A DNA stretch of 64,000 nt from Tritrichomonas musculus (Eukaryota > Parabasalia > Tritrichomonadida > Tritrichomonadidae): the NCBI GenBank assembly GCA_039105265.1, contig JAPFFF010000009.1, positions 1,922,001 through 1,986,000 on the forward strand. Direction: 5' to 3'. Positions within the stretch are counted from its first letter, which is position 1, and each line of letters opens with the position of its first letter. This document shows, in pieces, positions 41,500 through 49,510 of this stretch. A model generated the notes under the pieces. The model was not told the DNA's origin. It made no database searches and saw nothing but the letters and a program-made list of their open reading frames with translations. Position numbers and translations under genes: made by a program.

Positions 41500-42137
41500 T
41501 AATGAAATAATAGTATTAACTAATTATTATTTATTTTGCAATTGTATGAAATGAAATAAACGGATAAATGTTCATATTTATTAGCGAGATGAAGCATTCT
41601 CTTCAAAAAAAACGAAGAAGTTTGAAATATGATATTTCAATCGCAATAAAAAAAGCTTGCGAGTATCTCAAAAAAAAAAATGGATTTTTAAACATAAAAT
41701 TCTCATATTCTCAAAGATCTTTCAATAGATTTTGTAAAACTTTCATATAATTAGATTTTTAACTAAAAATTTCTGTGCCTTTGATTCGGAATATCACTGT
41801 ATTTTTTGATACTGAATATAATTTTTTTTTTTTTTTTTTTTTAATGGTTTTAATTTTGCTTTTAAAAGTTTTTTATATTATTATTTTGAGATATCAATGT
41901 TTAAAACTCAAATTAAAAAAAAACTAATTGAAAATAATTGAAAGAGTTTCTTATCAAATAAGATTCAATATAAAGTCAAAAAGTGGGAAACCAATACTTT
42001 TTTTAATCAATGAATTAAAAAAATATCATTAAATTAGCAAAGTTTATTTTAAATTTCCTCTGAAAAATTTTTTTCAAATGTGAAAATTTTATATAAAAAA
42101 TTCTATAAAAAAAAAAACGTAGTTGGACTAAACTCAA
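41500..42137. other. Intergenic region with T21 tract
   Basis: It contains a run of 21 T near 41822-41842. A 60-codon frame at 41568-41750 is Lys-rich and not convincing. No other element was seen. Confidence 0.45.
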
Positions 42138-43853
42138 ATGGACGAGACTAAAGAGAAAACTGATGCTTTTGCTGATGGCATCAATGATATTGATTATAAC
42201 AAACTCAATTATACTGAAAAAACTCAAGAAATTAATCCAAAATCAACTAATAGCAACGACTTCGATAAACAAAATAGTAATGATGAAGAATGTATAGATA
42301 GTAATTCCAAGCATGAAAAAATAAAATACCAAGATGATAATATTAATAAAGCTATTGAGGCATTTAATAAAAATGAAACAAATTCTCTTCATGATTTGGC
42401 TTCATCACTTATTGGAGCTATGATGGGACCAAATAAAGAAGAATGTGACGAAGAAAATCAGAATATAAGCCAATGCAATAATTCTAGTGCTAGTGATACA
42501 AATGAAAAAGAAACAAAAACAGAAACAGAAACAGAGATAGAATATGATACTGAACAAAAAAATGAAAGTGAGATAACACTTATTAATGTTCTTACTGAAA
42601 CAGATCCAATACCACCAAATTCTGATTACGAAAATAGTTTAAATAGCATTTTTAATAAAGGCTCACAAAAACTTATAAATGGAAATAAGGATGCAATAAA
42701 TGAGCCTACTTTTCAAACAGGCTTGGACAATCCAAGTACAACAAAACGTCCAAGTTCAAGTCAGCTCCCTAAACGCACTTCATCGACTAGAATTACTAAT
42801 CGAACAAGAAAAGTGATTACTTCAAATAGCAAAAGAAATTGTCAACGCCCATCAACCGCATCTGGTGTACGATCAAGTCATCAAAATTCTTTTTTAAGCG
42901 AGAATTCTTCTTTGCCGAGTGAAGAAGAATTGCATGCGGCTCTTGATTTAATGATCCAAAAGGGCGTTTTGCCTGATGCAGAAATACGACCTGAAGTTAT
43001 TAACTATGCAAGAAAGCTTGGATCAAAAAAAATGCTTGAAGAATCATACGATGAAGCAGGTGAAATTGACGTAGCAATAGATATTATGTTTACATCAATC
43101 GAAGAAGATCGAATTAAAGAAGAAGAAATTATTAAAGCCGCTGAATTACAATCTCGATTCGATCACGCAATTAGCAAAAAGAAAGAAACTCAGGATAAAT
43201 ATATTGAAATGATCAATGATGAACAAAATCGATATAAAGAGAAATATGATGAAATTATCAAAAGGCATTCATTAGAAATTGAAAGTTTTAAGGATGAATG
43301 GCGAAATCCAGATCGAGTCAAAACTTTTAATAAACCATCTTCAAAACTTTTCCAGATGAGAAAGCAGCAGAAATCAATGGCACTTTTACATGATTTTCAA
43401 AATGCAAAACAAATGAAAAAAATGGCAGATCAACTTGAAAAACAAGAAGCTGATGCTGCATTAAATAGAGCAAAAGAGGCAATGAAGATTGAATATCAGC
43501 TAATAATTGAGAGACAGCAGAAAGAATTGTTTTGTTTAAAGGAAAACCACGATAAGAATATGAATACTATTAAGATGAGCCAAGGGAAGGATGAAGAATT
43601 GGTTCAAAATACAATGCAGCTATTAAAATTCAAAATAGAAGCAAGTAAAACATCCAGAAAGCCTAGACTAATGGTGCCTGTTCCTAAACAAAGACCGACA
43701 ACTAGCCAATCTGTTCCAACAACAGGAATGATTACCTATCGCACGAGATCTCAATTAAATAATTTTAGGAAAGAATCAGATAAGTCAAGATTACCTCTCA
43801 AATTTGAATTTGTTGATCAAAAAGTGAGAAAGGTGCAAATGCAATCGCAGTGA
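42138..43853 (+). CDS. Disordered/coiled-coil protein, paralogue of the 25106 gene
   Basis: The product has 571 residues. Residues 1-190 are acidic, Asn/Thr/Glu-rich and disordered. A basic Ser/Thr/Arg stretch with RPSSSQ and RPSTAS follows. Residues ~255-500 match the gene at 25106 in order: a YDEAGEID unit, EEDR, F..EWRNPDR, FNKPSSKLFQ, then an Ala/Lys/Glu coiled coil with LE.QE. The tail again has RPTTSQ. The two proteins share the domain but not the linkers, so the duplication is old. The conserved Trp and KPS motif suggest a defined fold next to the coil. Confidence 0.65.
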   Translation: MDETKEKTDAFADGINDIDYNKLNYTEKTQEINPKSTNSNDFDKQNSNDEECIDSNSKHEKIKYQDDNINKAIEAFNKNETNSLHDLASSLIGAMMGPNKEECDEENQNISQCNNSSASDTNEKETKTETETEIEYDTEQKNESEITLINVLTETDPIPPNSDYENSLNSIFNKGSQKLINGNKDAINEPTFQTGLDNPSTTKRPSSSQLPKRTSSTRITNRTRKVITSNSKRNCQRPSTASGVRSSHQNSFLSENSSLPSEEELHAALDLMIQKGVLPDAEIRPEVINYARKLGSKKMLEESYDEAGEIDVAIDIMFTSIEEDRIKEEEIIKAAELQSRFDHAISKKKETQDKYIEMINDEQNRYKEKYDEIIKRHSLEIESFKDEWRNPDRVKTFNKPSSKLFQMRKQQKSMALLHDFQNAKQMKKMADQLEKQEADAALNRAKEAMKIEYQLIIERQQKELFCLKENHDKNMNTIKMSQGKDEELVQNTMQLLKFKIEASKTSRKPRLMVPVPKQRPTTSQSVPTTGMITYRTRSQLNNFRKESDKSRLPLKFEFVDQKVRKVQMQSQ

Positions 43854-44050
43854 TTTTTTACTATTTAATATGTTTGTATTTGTTTGTTATTTTTTATAAA
43901 ATGCTATTTTTAAATATAATAGGTTTTTCTTTTAAGCCTTAAATTTCATGCTAATTTAAGGAAACTATGTTATAAATGCACATTTCGTTATGCTCACAGC
44001 ACTGAACATACAGCAAAATGAGTTTGTTGTGTTTTAAAAATAAAAATTAT

Positions 44051-44060
44051 CGTATAAGCA
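44051..44060 (-). promoter_or_regulatory. GCTTATAC word (reverse strand) upstream of the transporter gene
   Basis: CGTATAAGCA lies 59-68 bp before the ATG at 44119. It is the reverse complement of the YTTATAC words before the genes at 7400, 18181 and 21258. Confidence 0.25.
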
Positions 44061-44118
44061 TGAACAAATATACTCTGAATTTCGTATTAAAATTTTTGAT
44101 TTCATTTTTTATTAATCA

Positions 44119-45387
44119 ATGGAGGATAATGGTGAAGGAGAAATTGAAGACATTGTTATTAATCTTGAAAAGGGGGAAAGTCAAGAGAAATTAGTTGAAG
44201 AATCAGAGTCAAATATGCATTATCTCCAAAAAACTTATAAATCTGCATTTATAATAACACTTCCTGTTTTTATTGGCTATGCTTGCTGCTTCTCTCTTCA
44301 AAAAAAGCTTTCCTTCGTTTTTGGTTTAACTGATGGCGTTACAGGAACCAAATTATCAGTTATCTATGGGATAGGAACATCATTTGTCTATTTTTTCAAC
44401 TTAATTTTTAGAGTTTTAGGGCATAACGTGCTTTTTGGCTTTCTTCATCCTCGGGATAGAGTACTTGCTGCTCTTTCTTCGTTAATGATAGGTATGGTTT
44501 TGCTAGCATACTTTTCATTACAAAATACAACGCAAAATGTTATTTGGGTTTTTATATCATATTCCTTTGTTGGAGTATGTGAAGGATCATATGGTCCAAA
44601 TATGCTCAATGTTGTCAATAATCTTGGATCAACTAGAATTTACGTTCTTTTAGCAATGCCAACTGGATGTGCATGCATTACTATATTAGCTTTTTGCTTA
44701 ATGACATTTGGTGTTCCTTATCAAACATTTTATGTAATAACAATTGTCATCTGCCTCATGTCTATTACTCTTTATCTTTTTACCATATATCCAGCTTCAA
44801 AAGCCATCGAAGTTAAAACAGAGAATCACCAAGAGAAGTTTGATCTTTCATCATTTTGTCATGATTTAAAGGAAATTCGTGAATGGTTTCCTAAAATCGG
44901 ATTTCACTGTATTTGTTTTATATTCAACAATATTTTTATTTCATTGTTTAACCCAGGTTGTACTTTGTTTGCTTACAGTAATAGAGTTACTTTAAGATTG
45001 ATTGGAAATGTTACAATTATGAATGAAATTTTTATTTTTCTTTTTAATATAGGCTCTTTTTTAGGTGACTTTTTCTCAAGAAAAGTCATGAATCAAAAAA
45101 GAATAATTAACCCAATATTTTTCTTTATAATGAGTTTTTTGGGCGCCATTTTAAATTTGTCATTAATACCTGAAGTTGCTCCTTTGGCTGCTTTCTTGCT
45201 AATGTGGGCAAATGGTGGCATTTATTCACAAATTTCTAAATTAATTGGCCAGTTGTTTCATGAAAAATATCATCTTACTGCTACTTCATCATGGCTTTTC
45301 CTTGGTGATTTCGGATCAATGATTGGTTCAAATTTAATACAGCCAATATTACCTTTTATTAGTTCAATGAAATCAAAAATGTATTAA
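44119..45387 (+). CDS. Polytopic membrane transporter (MFS/ENT-like)
   Basis: The product has 422 residues with about eleven hydrophobic segments after an acidic 40-residue N-terminus. A cytosolic-looking loop of about 35 charged residues at 225-260 divides it into two halves, as in MFS and equilibrative nucleoside transporters. Features such as GVCEGSYGPN (about 150-160) and GDFGSMIGSN near the end suggest substrate-path helices. I cannot choose between ENT, MFS and CLN3-type families by eye. TTTCATTTTT just before the ATG resembles an initiator. Confidence 0.6.
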   Translation: MEDNGEGEIEDIVINLEKGESQEKLVEESESNMHYLQKTYKSAFIITLPVFIGYACCFSLQKKLSFVFGLTDGVTGTKLSVIYGIGTSFVYFFNLIFRVLGHNVLFGFLHPRDRVLAALSSLMIGMVLLAYFSLQNTTQNVIWVFISYSFVGVCEGSYGPNMLNVVNNLGSTRIYVLLAMPTGCACITILAFCLMTFGVPYQTFYVITIVICLMSITLYLFTIYPASKAIEVKTENHQEKFDLSSFCHDLKEIREWFPKIGFHCICFIFNNIFISLFNPGCTLFAYSNRVTLRLIGNVTIMNEIFIFLFNIGSFLGDFFSRKVMNQKRIINPIFFFIMSFLGAILNLSLIPEVAPLAAFLLMWANGGIYSQISKLIGQLFHEKYHLTATSSWLFLGDFGSMIGSNLIQPILPFISSMKSKMY

Positions 45388-45568
45388 TATTTTGTAATGT
45401 AAAATGAGCAATATATAATAATTCTATTTATTTATTTATTATTTTTTAAAAATCTTTGTTTAAACAATAAAATTTAGTTTATCTTGAGATAATGATACGT
45501 CATTTTATTAAATGATAGTAGTTTTAAGAAAAAAATGGTTAAAAGATAGGATAAAAATGAAATTTTAA

Positions 45569-45632
45569 AATCTCTTGAATGGTTCACTTTTTGAGGGAGA
45601 AAAACTCAAAAAGTGAAATCAATTCAGAGATT
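45569..45632. repeat. 64-bp palindrome (CACTTTTTGAG family, copy B)
   Basis: Arms 45569-45595 and 45605-45632 pair around a 9-nt loop. Read in reverse, the arms are nearly identical to copy A at 3451-3514, including the AATCTCT and GAATTG outer blocks. Two unlinked copies show that this is a dispersed repeat and not a chance hairpin. Confidence 0.8.
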
Positions 45633-45633
45633 T

Positions 45634-45694
45634 ACAAATTCCGCTCCTCACTTTTTGAGAGCCGAGCTCTCAAAAAGTGATACGTGGAATTTGT
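45634..45694. repeat. 61-bp palindrome adjacent to copy B (related core)
   Basis: Arms begin ACAAATTCC and end CACTTTTTGAGAGC on each side of a 3-nt centre (CGA). Only the CACTTTTTGAG core is shared with copies A and B; the outer arms differ. It abuts copy B, forming a double hairpin about 180 bp past the stop of the transporter gene. Confidence 0.75.
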
Positions 45695-46025
45695 AAAATA
45701 GTTTTGTTAAACTTTTTGAATGATATTGTCCATTTATATATAGAAATATTTTTACGTCTTTTATTTGAAAAACCCGATCTTGAACTTTTTCAATGAATAA
45801 ACTATTCAAAATTTAGAAAATCAAGCTATCACTTTCATCCAATATTTTCTTTGAACTATCATTTAGAATTTATACCCTTTTTGAATTAAAGTTTTTGGCT
45901 ACTTTGATTCAGTATTACAAGGTTTTAAAAATACAACCAAATAATAAAAAAAAAATTCTTCAATAACTTATTTTTAAGGAGAAAACAGAATGATATGCAT
46001 TATCCAATTAATATACGTTAATACA

Positions 46026-46640
46026 TTAATAATTCCATTTGAAAATTTGGAAAAGTGGTCCTATTTTTGACCAATTTTCGTCAAACCATTTGATTAGAAT
46101 ACATTTTCGTCTTTTAGCATCTCGATCAATATAAAGATTCAGTTCAGCAGATACAAATTCAGCTATACTGATTAATTCATCTTGTCTAATTTGATCGCCA
46201 TACATAATTGATAAGAACTTCCATGCTTCTGATTTATTTTGATCAAAATTAGCAATTCTTTTTCTAATCCTTTTCTTTTCTTCAATAGCAATTCTTGAAA
46301 TTGTAGCCTCTTTCATTGTATTTTTTTTCTTTCCTTTATTTTTCCTTGAAAGATCAGAAACTGCTTTTTCATCATCTCTCGATTTGGCATTTCCAATGTC
46401 TAAATAATTATTCAAAGATTGATTACTTTGAATAATTGATGTTTCAGAAATAATGCCAAAATCTTTTTTATCTGTTTTATTGAATCTTAAGATCTTGTCA
46501 TGGCAAATCACTATGCTTTTGGGAGCAAGACAATATGATTCTGGGGGATAGATGAAATCAGTTCTTTTTGGTACTGATGGAAGAAGAATGTCATGAATGT
46601 TCATTTTAAATTTTTTTATACCGTTCTTATTGAAAAGCAT
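46026..46640 (-). CDS. Hypothetical basic protein
   Basis: The product has 204 residues. A central basic stretch RKNKGKKKN is followed by a helical segment (EEKKRIRKRIANFDQNK) and a compact C-terminal domain of about 75 residues with many Trp and aromatic residues (AWKFLSIMYG, then LIKWFDENWSKIGPLFQIFKW). No membrane segment is seen. I do not recognise a family. The gene converges with the transporter gene across the double hairpin. Confidence 0.55.
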   Translation of the reverse strand: MLFNKNGIKKFKMNIHDILLPSVPKRTDFIYPPESYCLAPKSIVICHDKILRFNKTDKKDFGIISETSIIQSNQSLNNYLDIGNAKSRDDEKAVSDLSRKNKGKKKNTMKEATISRIAIEEKKRIRKRIANFDQNKSEAWKFLSIMYGDQIRQDELISIAEFVSAELNLYIDRDAKRRKCILIKWFDENWSKIGPLFQIFKWNY

Positions 46641-48473
46641 ATTTCAATAAGTTTACGCAAAATTTTCAATTAAATTAATTTATATTGATTGAGGTGAAAT
46701 AAAATAATTTATTATTTAAAAATGATTTTAATATGGATATAAGATATTTTCGCTAAACTTGATATTATTAAATTACTTTTGATAAGAAATTTTTGAATAA
46801 AAATAGCTATTTTTATTCTCAAATTTTCTCTATCAAAAGTCATTTCAAAGGGAATTAAAAATATTTGTAATTGTAAAAGTTCTGAATTTTGCTATAATAT
46901 AATAATAATAGTATTTGCATATTTGGAAAAGAATTACAATATTATCTTTAATTACTCAATAAAAATCGCGATCATTTTATTTTGGCAAAAAAATTATAAT
47001 TACGTTCAAAATTTTTTATGAAAAAAAAAATTGAAATAATTATTAATTGAAAGAGCAATAAGCTATTTTGGCAACACAAATTTTATTTGTGACTCAAAAA
47101 ATATGATATTTCCCCATCTCTTCCTCTTTTTTAATTCATTAAAAAATCCTATTAAAAAGAGGTGCGGACACGGTGAAGTGAAATAGATTATCTCCAAAAT
47201 TGGTATACAATCATTATTTTTTATATGGATTAAAAATATATTAATTTTATTAAATTTCGTTCCGCTGATGCATCTGTGGATTATTACATTTTTTTTTTTT
47301 CTGAGAAAAAAATATGTAAACTATTGAATATTTTTTATCTATTTGTAAACTATTGAAATGGATAAATTGACTAATAAATCTCTAATTTTGGCGTTTAAAA
47401 TGATAAAAATGTTATATTATTATTTGCTATATTATTTAAAAATATTTGTATCATTCATAATCCACATAACTTCAAAATTGGATGAAAAAGTATTCAATTT
47501 TCATTTTTTTAAAAAATGAGAAAAAAAATTTAGCAGATTTTATATAAAAAAGTACTAAAAAAATTATTAAATTTTTTAAATTGTTATTATATGTTTAATA
47601 TAAAATTTATATATCGAATATTATTATCACATTCAATATTAATTAAAAAGATAATGATTTATTTAATTATTCTCTCAGATTAAAATGGATTAATTCAAAT
47701 ATTAAATTGATGCTTCAATTATATTCAAAATAAAATAAATTTTCTGAACTAATAAATTGATCGGAAAAACTATTACAAAAATCGATCTCCACAGCTGAAT
47801 CATAGGAATTTATTAATGTCATTAATTAGAAATATTTTTATTATAGCAAGTATTAAAACTATATAAGAGTGAATGAATCAAAAATATTAGTTCTATGATG
47901 TATTTACCTAAATAAAAAATCAAAAAAATCAATTAAAATATATTTTTCTCATAATACATATAATTTTGACAAAATTATAGTTTATAATAAATATAGTAAT
48001 ATAATATAATTTTATATAACATACATTTTGATTTCATGCGTTGCGCATATGTCGAGATAGCTTTTTTTTCAACGGATGATTTAAATTGGATTTTTAAACA
48101 CCAATATCAAGTATCTCGACTTAAAAGTAGATATTTGTAAATATTAAAATATTATAAAATAATATACAATAAGTATATTATTTATATATTCTTATATTTC
48201 AAAAGATATAAATATTTTAATAATTCAAAATTTAAGTGAAGTCAACGTCCTAATTTCTTATAAAAAAAATTTATTACATCAAAAAAAATTATGTCCACAA
48301 ATGAATGGACAAAAATATGCAAAAACCAAATACAACCTAATTGTGAAATAACATCGAAAGGGATATGATAAATTATAAGTATTTTGATCGCATCGATTTT
48401 TTTATAAAAAGCACTTTTGCTTTTAGATTCTATTTTGCATTAGTTTACTAAATAAATATTTTCTTTATTATGT
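46641..48473. other. 1.8-kb intergenic region
   Basis: No gene is supported. Small points: AAGAGGTGCGGACACGGTG near 47157-47175 is oddly GC-rich. GTCGAGATA at about 48051-48059 and TATCTCGAC at about 48112-48120 form an inverted pair about 50 bp apart. Neither is clear enough to name. Confidence 0.45.
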
Positions 48474-48546
48474 GCTTCTGTAGCTTAGTGGCTATAGCGT
48501 TCGCCTAGTAAGCGGAAGGTCGCGCGTTCGATCCGCGCCAGAAGCA
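48474..48546 (+). tRNA. tRNA-Thr (anticodon AGU)
   Basis: The acceptor stem GCTTCTG pairs with CAGAAGC and is followed by discriminator A. The D-arm A box is TAGCTTAGTGG. The anticodon stem TTCGC/GCGGA encloses loop CTAGTAA with anticodon AGT. The T-arm contains GTTCGATCC (B box). The length is 73 nt with no encoded CCA and no intron. A T run follows directly. It reads ACY threonine codons, with A34 normally edited to inosine. Confidence 0.95.
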
Positions 48547-48556
48547 TTTTTTTTTT
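48547..48556 (+). terminator. RNA polymerase III terminator (T10)
   Basis: Ten T directly follow the tRNA discriminator base, the standard pol III stop signal. Confidence 0.85.
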
Positions 48557-48695
48557 CTAAATTTTGTTTTTAGTTGAGAAATACAACTTTGTGTATTATT
48601 GCCTTGATACTTTTATTTTCATAGTATGAACTACCAATTTTGTTTTTTGAATATTATTAATTGTTTTTTATTTTTCATGATTATTACTAATTTTT

Positions 48696-49103
48696 GGACA
48701 ATCGTTTTTTTCTACGCCACTTTTTGAATGGTTTTTCTATCCATGAGTTGCTACTCATGGAAAGTAAAAAACCGCCATCTTAAGGTGAAATTTAACTTAC
48801 TCTGTTAAGAAAATTAACCAAAAAAATCGTAAATTTAAATTTTCTCTTAAAAATATAACTATTTGCTTTTTTTGATATAATTTTTTTTTATTTTTACATA
48901 ATTTTTCAGGAATATACGCACCAGTGATCACCACAGGGCTGCGCGAAGCCGAATCAGGCTCCTTGAATTGCTGGATGAATCGGGAAGCCATTTGAACTAA
49001 ATATTTATGCATTATTTAGCAAAAATTGAATAAAAAATGTATAAAAAAGTATTCAAAAAGTTTAAAAGTTTTCAAAAAGTGGCGTAGAAAAATACGATTC
49101 CCC
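48696..49103. mobile_element. 408-bp MULE-type miniature element, copy 1
   Basis: Inverted ends of about 32 bp begin GGACAATCG on the left and GGGGAATCG on the right (reverse strand), both leading into CTACGCCACTTTTTGAA. A 9-bp target duplication CTAATTTTT is present at 48687-48695 and 49104-49112. Nine-base duplications are typical of Mutator-like elements, which are known in Trichomonas. A second copy with its own different duplication is at 59973-60381. No transposase is encoded. It lies about 140 bp after tRNA-Thr. Confidence 0.88.
48797..49012 (-). CDS. 71-codon frame inside the MULE-type element
   Basis: The frame begins MHKYLVQMASRFIQQ and is open in both copies of the element (here and 60074-60289). 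The first ~33 codons lie in a patch noticeably richer in G and C than the rest of the element. Of the four base differences between copies in that patch, three are silent and one changes Arg to His. The second half is A/T-driven and probably not meaningful. A captured host exon or a small element protein are both possible. Confidence 0.3.
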   Translation of the reverse strand: MHKYLVQMASRFIQQFKEPDSASRSPVVITGAYIPEKLCKNKKKLYQKKQIVIFLRENLNLRFFWLIFLTE

Positions 49104-49112
49104 CTAATTTTT

Positions 49113-49510
49113 TATTTGATGATTAAAATTAATAAATGAAACTCTTATATACCAACTAAACAAAAATAAAATTAATGCTCAATCTAATCATTAGCTGTCA
49201 GAATTTAATGAAAATAATTTCAAATATCATTATATAAAAAACAGAAATCCAAATCAAGTTTTTCAAGACATCACCAAAATTCGCATATGAATTCTCACCA
49301 AAATTAGCTTTTTTTAATATTATTATTATTATTTTAATGTTTAATTAAACATTTAGCAATTTGATTAAAAGATTTCAGAATCCTATCAAAAATTGAAAAG
49401 TTTTTAACGAATTATACTCAAATTCTATTTGCCAAATATTAAATTGAAAATAAAAAATTTTTGATTGCCTGAAAATAATTTTTCTTTTGTTTTCAATTAA
49501 AAATTTGTAA
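49113..49510. other. Intergenic AT-rich stretch
   Basis: Contains a short TATTATTATTATTATT tract near 49316-49333. No gene was seen. Confidence 0.5.

Noticed and set aside
41568-41750. 60-codon forward frame after the membrane protein
   Set aside because: Lys- and Phe-rich composition typical of chance frames in AT-rich DNA, with no family or partner.
47250-47300. Possible C/D-box small RNA near CTGATGCATCTG
   Set aside because: No convincing paired C and D boxes or terminal stem.
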